Assembly: GCA_945787125.1 (NCBI GenBank)
Contig: CALZHW010000006.1
Span: 1 to 53,009, forward strand
Direction: 5' to 3'
DNA from: an uncultured Ectothiorhodospiraceae bacterium
Lineage (GTDB): Bacteria > Pseudomonadota > Gammaproteobacteria > S012-40
Length of the DNA stretch: 53,009 bases
Positions 1-8,124 of the stretch are shown here, piece after piece (position 1 is the first letter of the stretch; every line of letters begins with the position of its first letter). The position numbers were made by a program, and so were the translations under genes. Under the pieces are notes generated by a model that did not search any database, was not told the DNA's origin, and saw only the letters and a program-made list of their open reading frames with translations.

Positions 1-1208
1 TGATGCACTAGCGGAATTTTTCGATTGATTCCCATGGCATGGGAGATGAGGCGGGATTTTATTGGGGTGAGTTGATTGGTAATGTTTAAACCGAGATTGC
101 GCACCGTTGACAGTGCCGGGTTATTATTGGCAAATAATAAATGAAAGGCATCCATGGCTGACATCATGATCGCGTTGTCACCTTTACGGCGTCTTTCATA
201 ACGCCTGAGCACTTGGAAGCCATTAAAGTCTCGGCCTTTTTCAATGGCTGAGAGCATCTCTTCAGCTAAGGTGGCAATGTCGAGCAAACCTAAGTTGACA
301 CCTTGTCCGGCGAGCGGGTGGATAGTATGCGCGGCATCGCCAACTAACACCAGGTTCGGCTGGCAATATTTATCGGCGTGTTGTTTTTTCAAAGGGAAAG
401 CGGCCCTCGCTGCGGCGCTTTCAATAATACCCATATCGGTTTCACCAATAGCTTCTTGCAGCTCACTCATAAAGGCTTCATTTGAGAGCTTGAGTAATCG
501 ATCAGCTTCGGCGTGACTGGTCGACCAAACAATTGAGCAGTAGTCGTTATCTAAAGGCAGAAATGCGACTGGTCCCGTGGGTAAAAAACGTTGTCGCGCG
601 GTGTTGTCATGGCTGTTTTGAGTTTTGACCGTTGTTACAACGCCCTTCTGTTCGTAATCACGACTGGTGACTGAGATACCAGCCTGGTTACGCAACCAGG
701 AACGAGCACCATCAGCACCCACGATTAAGCGCGCCGATAATTTGCTACCATCAGCAAGCATCAAGCATATACCATCGTCTATCTGCGAAAGTGATTCAGC
801 GATAGCGGGCTGCAGGTAAGTGATGTTGGACTGAGCATTGAGAACATCAAATAACGCACCCAGCGTTACCCTATTTTCCACAATGTGGCCAAGCTGCGGA
901 GTGCCAATATCTTCAGCGTCAAATAAAATTTCACCACTACCGGTTGAGTCCCAAACATGCATGCGGGTAAACGGTGTAACACGTTTTTCTTGCATCTTTT
1001 GCCAAACGCCAATGTGTTGCAGAATTTGTTGTGAAGCATAAGTTATTGCACTCACCCGCATATCGTAACCGTCAATCGGCCATGTTATGTTTGGTTTTTG
1101 ATGATCCAATACGGCAATGTTTAACGTTGAATCAGCCAGGGCACAGGCTAGCGCCGCGCCGACCATGCCGCCGCCAAGGATAATCACATCAAATTGCCTA
1201 TCTTTCAC
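1..1208 (-). CDS. ubiI: UbiI-like FAD-dependent ubiquinone-pathway hydroxylase (3' end cut by window edge)
   Basis: Flavoprotein monooxygenase of the UbiH/UbiI/Coq6 family, expected to hydroxylate the polyprenyl-phenol ring (C5 in E. coli UbiI) during aerobic ubiquinone synthesis. Translating the minus strand gives about 402 codons without a stop, so only the last few residues are missing. The N-terminal dinucleotide-binding motif reads VIILGGGMVGAALACALA. The second FAD motif reads GDAAHTIHPLAGQGVNLG, which is the UbiI form; the next gene upstream has the UbiH form. I chose a GTG start at 1208 because it overlaps the ubiH stop as GTGA, a usual sign of translational coupling. It is the last gene of ygfB-pepP-ubiH-ubiI, the same order as in E. 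coli. UbiI versus another paralogue rests on motif and position. Confidence 0.88.
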   Translation of the reverse strand, partial: MKDRQFDVIILGGGMVGAALACALADSTLNIAVLDHQKPNITWPIDGYDMRVSAITYASQQILQHIGVWQKMQEKRVTPFTRMHVWDSTGSGEILFDAEDIGTPQLGHIVENRVTLGALFDVLNAQSNITYLQPAIAESLSQIDDGICLMLADGSKLSARLIVGADGARSWLRNQAGISVTSRDYEQKGVVTTVKTQNSHDNTARQRFLPTGPVAFLPLDNDYCSIVWSTSHAEADRLLKLSNEAFMSELQEAIGETDMGIIESAAARAAFPLKKQHADKYCQPNLVLVGDAAHTIHPLAGQGVNLGLLDIATLAEEMLSAIEKGRDFNGFQVLRRYERRRKGDNAIMMSAMDAFHLLFANNNPALSTVRNLGLNITNQLTPIKSRLISHAMGINRKIPLVH

Positions 1209-2425
1209 AACGGCAGGCCGCGCGTTATTCGGGGCAAGCGACCCGCCAAACCCATGGCGTGTTGTGCCATGGAATGTTTGATGGGTGGGATTACATCGGC
1301 AAGCAATAATCCACGGCTGCGAAGTTTCGTCAACGGGAATAAGGTATTGGAAAACACCTGCGCCAAACCATCGGTGATTCGAGCCACAGTGTTCTGGTCT
1401 TTTTTACGCGCCTTCTCATATAACGCTAATACGTCCGACGAACCAATATCACTTTGCTGCCGAAGCGCATCGGCAATCACCTCGACCAAGCTGGCAACAT
1501 CACGAACACCCAAATTAAAACCTTGACCCGCAATAGGATGCAGAGCATGAGCCGCATTGCCGATAATGACAGCACGCTGCTTGAAATGTTTATCAATTTT
1601 CATCAGTGATAAAGGGTAGCAAAAACGTTTGGACGTTTTACTAAAACCGCCCGTGCGAAAACCAAAACGTTTTTCAAGTTCATTTAAAAAATCTTTATCA
1701 TCAAGCTCCATGATACTAGCACTGGCTTGACTGGCAACGGTAAAAACTAACGAACAACGATTTTCTGTCATGGGCAGAATGGCAATAGGACCTTCTGGTG
1801 TGAAGCGTTCATAGGCGATATTATCATGCGGCTTCCCCGGTGTTACGTTACTGACGATAGCGGTTTGCTGATAGTCTTTTTTATGAACGTTAATATCCAG
1901 CAATTCTCTAACCTTGGAGTTTTCTCCATCCGCACCCACAATCAATTGGGCATTAAGTGGTATCGATTTATCTTGCTGCACAATTCTCACTTGCGCTTGA
2001 TCTTCATTAAATGATAAGTCGGTAAGTTGTGCCGGGCATATCAATGTGACATTATCATGCTGTTCTATTTGTTTTAACAATACGTTGCCAAGCACGCGAT
2101 TTTCAATGACATAACCCAACGCGTCCAACCCTTCGTCTTGCGCATTTAAACGGGTTACACCAAATTGACCTTGACTTGAGACATGAATTTTTTTAATCGG
2201 GCTTGCCGCTGCTTCCAGCTCAGACCAAACCGCTAAACTCTTGAATACTTTCTTGCTGCCATAATTGAGCGCAACACTTCTGGCGTCATAACTGGGTTGA
2301 TTGTTGGAGCGGAAAGGAAATGCTTCAATGACGGCGATTTGCAAAGGCAACTTAGCCAGTGCAACCGCCAAGGTCGCACCCACCATGCCTCCGCCAATAA
2401 TAATTACATCATAATCATGCCGCAT
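1205..2425 (-). CDS. ubiH: 2-octaprenyl-6-methoxyphenol hydroxylase UbiH
   Basis: FAD-dependent hydroxylase of ubiquinone biosynthesis, acting on the C1 position of the prenylated ring at the membrane in the Ubi complex. The protein has 406 aa from ATG 2425. It opens with MRHDYDVIIIGGGMVGAT (Rossmann FAD site) and has the second FAD motif GNAAHALHPIAGQGFNLG, where Asn replaces the usual Asp as in E. coli UbiH. A longer frame reaches 2515, but the extra 30 residues lie inside pepP and precede the conserved N-terminus, so 2425 is preferred. That start overlaps the 3' end of pepP by 11 bases, and the stop overlaps the ubiI start by 4. Both overlaps suggest one co-transcribed unit. Confidence 0.92.
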   Translation of the reverse strand: MRHDYDVIIIGGGMVGATLAVALAKLPLQIAVIEAFPFRSNNQPSYDARSVALNYGSKKVFKSLAVWSELEAAASPIKKIHVSSQGQFGVTRLNAQDEGLDALGYVIENRVLGNVLLKQIEQHDNVTLICPAQLTDLSFNEDQAQVRIVQQDKSIPLNAQLIVGADGENSKVRELLDINVHKKDYQQTAIVSNVTPGKPHDNIAYERFTPEGPIAILPMTENRCSLVFTVASQASASIMELDDKDFLNELEKRFGFRTGGFSKTSKRFCYPLSLMKIDKHFKQRAVIIGNAAHALHPIAGQGFNLGVRDVASLVEVIADALRQQSDIGSSDVLALYEKARKKDQNTVARITDGLAQVFSNTLFPLTKLRSRGLLLADVIPPIKHSMAQHAMGLAGRLPRITRGLPL

Positions 2426-3731
2426 GAGGTTTGGCCATGATAGCTTCAATTTCTGCAACAGTCTTGGGGGCCTTCTTAGACAAAACATCACAGCCATCTT
2501 CGGTGACGAGCACATCGTCTTCTATGCGGATACCGATATTCCACCATTTTTTACTAGCGCCTGGTGTTTCGGCGGCAATATATAATCCGGGCTCAATAGT
2601 CAATACCATGCCCGGCTCCAGCTTACGCCACTTGCCATTGATTTTATAATCACCGACATCATGCACATCCAACCCCAGCCAGTGCCCGGTACGATGCATG
2701 TAATATTTTCGATAATTTTCATTTTTAATATTGGTTTTCAGGTCGCCACGTAACAACTTATTTTCCAGCAGACCTTTCGTCAATTCTTTAACCGCTACTT
2801 CATGCGGTTGATTCCAGTGATTGCCAGGCTTAACGGCTTTTATCGCTGCCAGCTGGGCGCGTAATACAATTTCATAAATAATTTTTTGCGCTTGAGAAAA
2901 TGTGCCATTAACTGGGAACGTTCGAGTGATATCAGAAGCGTAACAGTCGAGCTCTGCCCCTGCATCAATCAATAGTAAATCACCATCTTGCAGTGGCGCA
3001 TCATTTTCAGTGTAATGCAAAATGCAGGCATTCGCACCGCCGCCAACAATGGACGTATAAGCCGCGGGGCAACCGTACTTAGTAAAGGTGTGCACCAGCT
3101 CCGCTTCAACAACATATTCACTGATGCTTGGCCGACAAGCCTGCATAGCTTTAATGTGTGCGGCAGAAGAAATGTCGGCCGCTTTGCGCATCAGTGCAAT
3201 CTCTGCTTTGCTTTTGCGCAGACGCATTTCATGCAGAACACTATCCAGTGACAAAAATTCCTGCGGCGCCAAAATGCCGGTGCGTGCTTTCTGCCTGACT
3301 TTATTAACCCAGCCCATCAGTCGTTTATCAAAGTGTTCATCATTACCAATGGCACAATACACACGCTCGCGATTTTCCAGCAGTTGCGGCAGTATCTCCT
3401 CAATTTGATCAATCGGATAAGCTTCTTGTGCATTGTATAACTGCAGCGCACCGGCCAAACCGGCTCGTCGCCCATTCCAGGTTTCCATTAACGGATCACG
3501 CTCGCGACAAAAAAGCACATACTCTCCAGCCTTGCGTCCAGGAATAAATACGGCAACCGCCTCCGGCTCTTTAAAACCAGTCAAGTAATAAAAATCACTA
3601 TCGGCACGAAAGGGAAACTCAGCGTCCCGATTGCGAATTTTCTCCGCGGCAGTCGGGACTATCGCTACACTATTTTTACCCAGCTGCTGCAGTAATTTTT
3701 TTTGGCGCTGTTTAAATTCTCGTTGATTCAC
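2415..3731 (-). CDS. pepP: Xaa-Pro aminopeptidase II (aminopeptidase P)
   Basis: Cytosolic metallopeptidase of family M24 that removes an N-terminal residue preceding proline. The protein is 438 aa, the normal length. The N-terminal half matches the aminopeptidase P N-domain (REFKQRQKKLLQ, then FPFRADSDFYYLTGF). The C-terminal pita-bread domain shows the dinuclear Mn ligands in order: two Asp in LLIDAGAELDCYASDITR, His in HRTGHWLGLDVHDVG, Glu in EPGMVLTIEPGLYI and Glu in IGIRIEDDVLV. It lies 5 bases downstream of ygfB and overlaps ubiH. Its place between ygfB and ubiH is conserved in gammaproteobacteria, which supports the assignment to pepP over other M24 peptidases. Confidence 0.95.
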   Translation of the reverse strand: MNQREFKQRQKKLLQQLGKNSVAIVPTAAEKIRNRDAEFPFRADSDFYYLTGFKEPEAVAVFIPGRKAGEYVLFCRERDPLMETWNGRRAGLAGALQLYNAQEAYPIDQIEEILPQLLENRERVYCAIGNDEHFDKRLMGWVNKVRQKARTGILAPQEFLSLDSVLHEMRLRKSKAEIALMRKAADISSAAHIKAMQACRPSISEYVVEAELVHTFTKYGCPAAYTSIVGGGANACILHYTENDAPLQDGDLLLIDAGAELDCYASDITRTFPVNGTFSQAQKIIYEIVLRAQLAAIKAVKPGNHWNQPHEVAVKELTKGLLENKLLRGDLKTNIKNENYRKYYMHRTGHWLGLDVHDVGDYKINGKWRKLEPGMVLTIEPGLYIAAETPGASKKWWNIGIRIEDDVLVTEDGCDVLSKKAPKTVAEIEAIMAKPHAA

Positions 3732-3736
3732 GTTTT

Positions 3737-4309
3737 TTAATGAAATGTAATGGTTGATGTCGTTGAAGGCGTATCAACATTAAGCGTATTATAGACAACA
3801 TAAGCACCGATGCGGATGTATTCAAATATTTCGGCAAATGCTTCTTCGTTTTCGTTCTCATCATCTTCCGAATTATATCCAGCTTTACTGATATCTATCA
3901 TATCTTGCAATACTTCGCTCGCATCCTGCGGTAGCTTCTTGATGTCTTTCAAACCCGATAGGCTAAGTCCATATAAGAAACCTTGACACCAATGACCCAA
4001 GTCGTCTATCCGAATATCCAGTGGAGTATCGTCATCGTGAATGAGGATGTCGAGCTCGTAGTTTTGTTCCGTCAGATCTTTTAGCGCCTCATTATGCACA
4101 TCAGCCAAGAGACTAATGGCTGACTTTATGTTTAAATCTTGTGCATCGTAGTCACCAAGGATATGCGACAACCAGTTTTCCGGCGTGATCTTGCCACTCA
4201 CGCAAATCATTCCACACAGCGTTCCGTGGGCTTCCGAAGGATCAGTAATTGCGTCAGCATCCATCAATGCATTCTCAACCAACTCATAAGATAATTTTGC
4301 GTTAGACAT
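3737..4309 (-). CDS. ygfB: UPF0149 family protein YgfB
   Basis: Member of the UPF0149 (YgfB/YecA) family. In Pseudomonas aeruginosa a YgfB homologue modulates AmpDh3 expression, but the general biochemical role is not settled. The protein is 190 aa and mostly helical and acidic. It shows the family features near the N-terminus (ITDPSEAHGTLCGMICVSG) and centrally (LGHWCQGFLYGLSLSG), where Cys and Gly residues are conserved. The start at 4309 is ATG. It is the first gene of the ygfB-pepP-ubiH-ubiI unit and is divergent from the zapA operon; the 349-base gap between them must hold both promoters. Confidence 0.9.
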   Translation of the reverse strand: MSNAKLSYELVENALMDADAITDPSEAHGTLCGMICVSGKITPENWLSHILGDYDAQDLNIKSAISLLADVHNEALKDLTEQNYELDILIHDDDTPLDIRIDDLGHWCQGFLYGLSLSGLKDIKKLPQDASEVLQDMIDISKAGYNSEDDENENEEAFAEIFEYIRIGAYVVYNTLNVDTPSTTSTITFH

Positions 4310-4513
4310 TAAAAACTCTCAAGTAAATAGCTTGGTAACCTAAAAAAGCAACGTTATGTGATCCGTTGCGTAGATTAAATTCAAGCCCAAAAAACGGCAT
4401 GTTTAGCGCTACAATTGTAACCGCATTATTCACTGATTGGCAGCATTTTCCCGGCCTATTTAATAGAATCTCCTGTTCTCATGTCAAATTCCATATAATT
4501 TCTAGCAGTCATC

Positions 4514-4563
4514 GCTTATCTTTAAAGCAATATAAAAAGTCGCTTTTGCTTATCTTTAAAGCA
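4514..4563. repeat. Tandem pair of identical 16-base repeats upstream of the zapA operon
   Basis: The 16 bases gcttatctttaaagca occur at 4514-4529 and again, identically, at 4548-4563, 34 bases apart (about three helical turns). Each copy is a partial inverted repeat (GCTT-N-AAGC) around a CTTTAAAG core. They lie in the otherwise gene-free 4310-4658 gap between divergent ygfB and the zapA operon, about 100 bases before the first start codon. A paired regulator-binding site is the simplest reading; no regulator can be named. Confidence 0.6.
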
Positions 4564-4658
4564 TGCTAGCATTTACTCTATCTGCGCCCGGTCAACCTTA
4601 TGTAAGTCTTATTTAAGTGCGCAACAAAATCTTATCCAGTGGGATCAAGGGTTATGGG

Positions 4659-4898
4659 ATGAATAAATTCGATTCTGATAATTATGTTGCTCAAGAGTTT
4701 GATAATTTCGAAGAAAGCCTGCTCGCGTTATTGCACCTGGTTGAGCAACTAAAAGCCGAAAATACCGCTCTTCGTGCAAAACAAAGCATATTACTTGAAG
4801 CCCACAACGCGCTTTCAGACAAAAACGCGCTGGCTCGCAGAAAAGTCACCTCTATTCTAACCCGCTTGAAGAGTATGGAAACAGAGGCTGTAACATAA
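4659..4898 (+). CDS. Small coiled-coil protein of the TIGR02449 family (cell-division associated, ZapB-like)
   Basis: A 79-aa acidic protein with one long predicted coiled coil (FEESLLALLHLVEQLKAE and following heptads, then NALSDKNALARRKVTSI). It resembles the short TIGR02449 family found directly upstream of zapA in many gammaproteobacteria and is ZapB-like in shape. An extended frame begins at a GTG at 4617. ATG 4659 is preferred because an AAGG ribosome site lies 8-9 bases before it and the family is about 70-80 aa. The stop codon overlaps the zapA ATG by one base (TAATG), so the two are translationally coupled. A role at the Z-ring is inferred from the pairing. Confidence 0.78.
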   Translation: MNKFDSDNYVAQEFDNFEESLLALLHLVEQLKAENTALRAKQSILLEAHNALSDKNALARRKVTSILTRLKSMETEAVT

Positions 4899-5209
4899 TG
4901 GATCAACCCACACCTGTCAGCGTTGAAATATTGGGCAAAGAGTACCTAATATCTTGCCCGGAAAGCGAAAAAGAAGCGCTGTTAGCGGCCGCGCGTTACC
5001 TCGATGAAAAAATGCGCGATGTCAAAGAGTCCGGCAAAATCATCGGCACAGAAAGAATTTCAGTGGTTGCTGCACTTAATATCTCCCATGAATTACTCCA
5101 GCATAAGTTCACTGACCATCATAATGAAAAACAGGTTCGTGAAAGATTGCAGAATTTACAAAAAAGAATCACAAGAACACTGGACGATACCCCTCAATTA
5201 CCGATATAG
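4898..5209 (+). CDS. zapA: Cell division protein ZapA
   Basis: ZapA binds FtsZ and promotes bundling of protofilaments at the division site. The 103-aa protein has the typical architecture: a small N-terminal globular part (VSVEILGKEYLISCPESE, then LLAAARYLDEKMRDV) followed by a C-terminal coiled coil with the conserved segment RISVVAALNISHELL. Length matches the family (about 100-110 aa). It overlaps the upstream coiled-coil gene by one base and is followed 11 bases later by 6S RNA, the arrangement zapA-ssrS-ygfA seen across gammaproteobacteria. Confidence 0.93.
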   Translation: MDQPTPVSVEILGKEYLISCPESEKEALLAAARYLDEKMRDVKESGKIIGTERISVVAALNISHELLQHKFTDHHNEKQVRERLQNLQKRITRTLDDTPQLPI

Positions 5210-5220
5210 TCTACATGTAG

Positions 5221-5403
5221 GTGTTCTCTGCTGTGTTCGTGATGCTTGATTAATTTCTTGAGCCGATAATACCAGCCTTGGAGGCTAACCCCTGGTGATG
5301 TGTGCATGTCCGCTAGTCGGAAAGCCTGATTTGCCAGTTATTGTCTCCACTTGAACCGTCGGGTTCGAGGAGGACCGAGATCAGCGGCACGAGCGGAGAA
5401 CGC
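5221..5403 (+). ncRNA. ssrS: 6S RNA
   Basis: 6S RNA binds sigma70-RNA polymerase as a mimic of an open promoter and reduces transcription in stationary phase. The 5' bases GTTCTC (5223-5228) pair perfectly with GAGAAC (5396-5401), closing a long irregular rod of about 180 nt. Inside it are the family signatures: TTGAGCCGATAAT near 5258, the GCATGTCCGCTAGTCGGAAAGCC-like apical stretch around 5302-5325, and CTTGAACCGTCGGGTTCGAGG near 5350, which aligns with E. coli 6S RNA. The position between zapA and the cyclo-ligase gene is the conserved ssrS locus. Exact ends are estimated to within a few bases. Confidence 0.93.
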
Positions 5404-5446
5404 CTACTTTATTCACTATCCCATCAAAACGTTTGTTGATAAGTTT

Positions 5447-6046
5447 TTGATCACCAAAAAATCCATTCGCCAAAAAATCAGAGCACAACGACGCCAACTG
5501 ACAGCCATTCAGCGCCAAAGTGCTGGGCTTGAAGTATTACGCCAGTTGCGCCGACTGCCTGGCTTTTTGACCTGCAAGAAAATCGGTGCGTATATTGCCA
5601 ACGATGGGGAACTGCCACTAGATTATGTCGTGGATTTTTTTTGGGAAAGAAAAAAAAACAGTTATTTACCTGCGCTGTTTGGCAAAAATACACGTTTGAT
5701 GCATTTTGGCCATTTTTCAAAAAATAGCCAATTCACGCTGAATCGATACGGCATCCCTGAACCCAGCAGCCACATTCGGCGCCAACTAAAACCCCAGCAG
5801 CTAGACCTAGTTCTACTACCCCTTGTCGCCTTTGATGCAAATGGCAATCGCCTTGGTATGGGCGGCGGTTTTTATGATAAAACATTTGCCTACCTCAGAC
5901 GCAGGACAAACTGGCGCAAACCCAAGCTCATTGGGATTGCCTATGATTTTCAAGAAGCCGAACATTTACCCAGCGAACCGTGGGATGTGCCTTTGGACTA
6001 TATAGTGACGCAATCTCGAATAATTAAACCTAATATCCGTAGTTGA
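5447..6046 (+). CDS. fau: 5-formyltetrahydrofolate cyclo-ligase
   Basis: Converts 5-formyl-THF to 5,10-methenyl-THF using ATP, returning the inhibitory storage folate to the active pool. About 199 aa from a TTG at 5447 (reads LITKKSIRQKIRAQRRQL). The active-site loop GNRLGMGGGFYDKTFAYL and LVLLPLVAFD are the family hallmarks near the C-terminus. The frame is open back to 5351, but that stretch lies in the 3' half of 6S RNA and does not resemble the family, so a start after the RNA is preferred. No ATG exists near the expected N-terminus, so 5447 is the best guess. In E. coli this gene (ygfA) is co-transcribed with 6S RNA. Confidence 0.88.
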   Translation: MITKKSIRQKIRAQRRQLTAIQRQSAGLEVLRQLRRLPGFLTCKKIGAYIANDGELPLDYVVDFFWERKKNSYLPALFGKNTRLMHFGHFSKNSQFTLNRYGIPEPSSHIRRQLKPQQLDLVLLPLVAFDANGNRLGMGGGFYDKTFAYLRRRTNWRKPKLIGIAYDFQEAEHLPSEPWDVPLDYIVTQSRIIKPNIRS

Positions 6047-6078
6047 GCGGCCTGTAGTGTGCGTCATTTTGTGCTGAA

Positions 6079-6137
6079 TTGCTATATGAAATACTTCCCA
6101 AATGGCTGTTCCCTTTGGGAAGTATTTCATATAGCAA
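6079..6137. terminator. Perfect 24-bp hairpin after the cyclo-ligase gene
   Basis: Two arms of 24 bases (6079-6102 and 6114-6137) are exact reverse complements, separated by an 11-base loop. The arms begin TTGCTATATGAAATACTT. The structure starts 32 bases after the stop codon. There is no T-run, so it is not a canonical intrinsic terminator; it may be a processing or stability hairpin, or a short palindromic mobile repeat. I saw no second copy in this window. Confidence 0.6.
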
Positions 6138-6241
6138 AGCAGTGCAAGAGGGCGTGCAATACAGGTTGCAGTGACTCACCAAAAGGGTAAACTACGGCGC
6201 AGTTGATATTTTTATTAAATTCATAATATTATATTGACCGA

Positions 6242-6411
6242 TAAACCTAGATTAATCACTTGAACCACGATTTTTAGCACAAGCTCTTGATGCACCTAGC
6301 AAATTCAAAAATATGCAGATCACCAATAAGGTGACCATGCAATTCTTGAATTCACTATGCACTTCAATATCTTGCACTAAAAATTCGCGCCAACTGATTA
6401 TTCTAGGTTTA
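6242..6411. repeat. MITE-like inverted-repeat element, family F
   Basis: A 170-base segment whose left end TAAACCTAGATTAATCA and right end TGATTATTCTAGGTTTA are near-perfect inverted copies. Pairing continues imperfectly inward for about 50 bases on each side (for example GATTTTTAGCACAAG against CTTGCACTAAAAATTC). No ORF lies inside. It fills most of the 6047-6452 gap together with the 24-bp hairpin. The terminal ACCTAGAT resembles the ends of the element at 39430-39536, so the two may be related. Confidence 0.6.
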
Positions 6412-6452
6412 ACGTTCAACTGCGGAATCTAGGTTAAAGTAGTGAGAAAATA

Positions 6453-6905
6453 ATGCAATATTGGTTAATGAAATCAGAGCCCGATGCCTTTAGCATTGAT
6501 GATCTTCAACGCGTAAAAATTGAACCCTGGGATGGCGTGAGAAATTACCAGGCGCGCAATATGATGCGCGATCAAATGAAAAAAGGTGACCAGATCTTTT
6601 TTTACCATTCCAATTGTGATGTGCCGGGCATAGTGGGCATTATGCAAGTCGAAAAACCAGGCTATCTGGATCATACCGCGTTTGATCCTGAGGCAAAATA
6701 TTATGACCCAAAAAGCAAAGAAGACAATCCTCGCTGGTACATGGTTGATGTTAAATTTGTTAAAAAACTTAAACGCACCATTAGCCTGGCAGAACTGAAA
6801 GAACAGCAACCCCTGGAAGAGATGGCGCTGGTTAGAAAAGGTAATCGCTTATCGATTATGCCCGTTGAAAAACCTCAATGGGATTACATTCTTTCCTTGT
6901 TATGA
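6453..6905 (+). CDS. EVE domain-containing protein
   Basis: A 150-aa single-domain EVE protein (PUA-like fold; thymocyte nuclear protein 1 family), a fold that binds modified bases in nucleic acids. The N-terminal signature YWLMKSEPDAFSIDDL, then EPWDGVRNYQARNMMR, GDQIFFYHSNCDVPGIVGI and NPRWYMVDVKFV follow the family in order. The start is ATG 6453. It is followed by the kinase-like gene with an ATGA overlap at 6902-6905, implying coupling. EVE genes near the cyclo-ligase gene are common in proteobacteria, so the position is not unusual. The ligand in bacteria is not established. Confidence 0.9.
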   Translation: MQYWLMKSEPDAFSIDDLQRVKIEPWDGVRNYQARNMMRDQMKKGDQIFFYHSNCDVPGIVGIMQVEKPGYLDHTAFDPEAKYYDPKSKEDNPRWYMVDVKFVKKLKRTISLAELKEQQPLEEMALVRKGNRLSIMPVEKPQWDYILSLL

Positions 6906-7819
6906 CAACGAAATTTTTTCCCGAAAATGAGCCATTAATGATGAACTGGGAGCCCATTGAGCAAGCCATCAGCGACGCAGAAAATACACGCTTTCAGGTA
7001 GAGAAATCGCAGCCGGTTAGCGGCGGCAGCATTAATTCGGCATACCTGATTGAAGGCTGCAAGCAACAATATTTCGTAAAAACAAACACCGCAAAAAACA
7101 TCGATATGTTTGCTGCCGAAATCGAGGGTTTGCACACACTCTCTGCGGCAAAAGCGATTAAAGTACCACAGCCGATTTGCTGCGGCGCGCAAGGCAGCAT
7201 CAGTTTTATCGTGTTGGAATATGTGTCACTGACCCATGGCAATCAAAGCTCTGCTGAGGATTTTGGTCAGCAGTTAGCCGCCTTACATAAAGTGACAAAT
7301 TCGCAATTCGGCTGGCATCGCAGCAATACCATTGGTTCGACAGAGCAAATGAACAAACCCAGTAAAAATTGGCTCGATTTTTATCGGCAAAACCGATTGG
7401 TATTTCAAATTACCTTGGCGATAAAACAAGGACACAGCGGCCAACTGCAAAAACTCGGGGGTAAAATTTGCGATAATTTGGCATCGTTTTTTGAGACTTA
7501 CGACCCTCAGCCCAGTTTATTGCACGGTGATTTATGGTCAGGCAATTATGCCTATGACATCGCTGGCCGCCCGGTGATTTTTGACCCAGCCGTATATTAC
7601 GGCGATCGGGAAACGGACTTGGCCATGACTGAACTTTTCGGCGGTTTTCCGGCGGACTTCTATCGCGCTTATCACGCGGCGTACCCTCTGGATGATGGTT
7701 ACAGCGTCAGAAAAAATCTGTATAAGCTTTACCATGTTCTCAATCATTTGAATCTATTTGGCGGCAGCTATTATGCGCAATCAATCTCGCTAATGCAGTG
7801 TTTGCTGGCGGAAATTTAA
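6902..7819 (+). CDS. Fructosamine kinase family protein (YniA-like)
   Basis: Member of the fructosamine/ketosamine-3-kinase family (aminoglycoside-phosphotransferase fold), which phosphorylates sugar adducts on protein amines in a deglycation role; the bacterial substrate is usually unproven. The protein is 305 aa from ATG 6902. Key motifs are SGGSINSAYLI (nucleotide loop), YFVKTN (ATP-binding Lys), SLLHGDLWSGNYAYD (catalytic Asp and Asn) and VIFDPAVYYGDRETDLAM (metal-binding Asp). ATG 6902 overlaps the EVE stop as ATGA. An internal ATG at 6941 aligns better with the E. coli YniA N-terminus and is an alternative. Confidence 0.9.
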   Translation: MTTKFFPENEPLMMNWEPIEQAISDAENTRFQVEKSQPVSGGSINSAYLIEGCKQQYFVKTNTAKNIDMFAAEIEGLHTLSAAKAIKVPQPICCGAQGSISFIVLEYVSLTHGNQSSAEDFGQQLAALHKVTNSQFGWHRSNTIGSTEQMNKPSKNWLDFYRQNRLVFQITLAIKQGHSGQLQKLGGKICDNLASFFETYDPQPSLLHGDLWSGNYAYDIAGRPVIFDPAVYYGDRETDLAMTELFGGFPADFYRAYHAAYPLDDGYSVRKNLYKLYHVLNHLNLFGGSYYAQSISLMQCLLAEI

Positions 7820-7854
7820 TCATTAACTCTCAATACATCGACACCATCGCCACG

Positions 7855-8019
7855 CTAGGAGCCTGTCCGAGAATGGGAGCCGTCGCGAGGGAAAGTTATT
7901 TTAGAGCAGTTTTTTCGTTCATTTGAGGCGAATAGTTATTCTATTCAACGAAAATGAACGGAAAAAATGGTCAAAATAACAATCCGCAGTAGGTTCTCCA
8001 TTCTCGGACAGGCTCCTAG
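7855..8019. repeat. MITE-like element, family A (short copy)
   Basis: A 165-base element with perfect 22-base terminal inverted repeats, CTAG then GAGCCTGTCCGAGAATGG on the left (7855-7876) and its reverse complement at 7998-8019. The interior holds nested hairpins (CGTTCATTT with AAATGAACG; GAATAG with CTATTC). Most of the interior is nearly identical to the inverted copy at 30156-30368. There is no ORF. It lies 35 bases after the kinase gene and fills the 7820-8124 gap before miaB. Confidence 0.85.
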
Positions 8020-8124
8020 CAGCTATGGAACGCAATTTATTGATGTTTTTAGTTCCGCCCAACGCTTAAATCAAGTAAAATCGCGCAATTAATGCGCCCC
8101 AAACTATCACGAAAACAGGTAAAT

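Noticed and set aside
4366..4569. 67-aa frame in the ygfB-zapA gap
   Set aside because: It overlaps the 16-base direct repeats and the expected promoters; no homology or ribosome site seen.
7855..8019. Reading the family A element as a CRISPR or as a riboswitch for miaB
   Set aside because: There is no repeat-spacer periodicity, and the nearly identical inverted copy at 30156 is in front of an unrelated gene.
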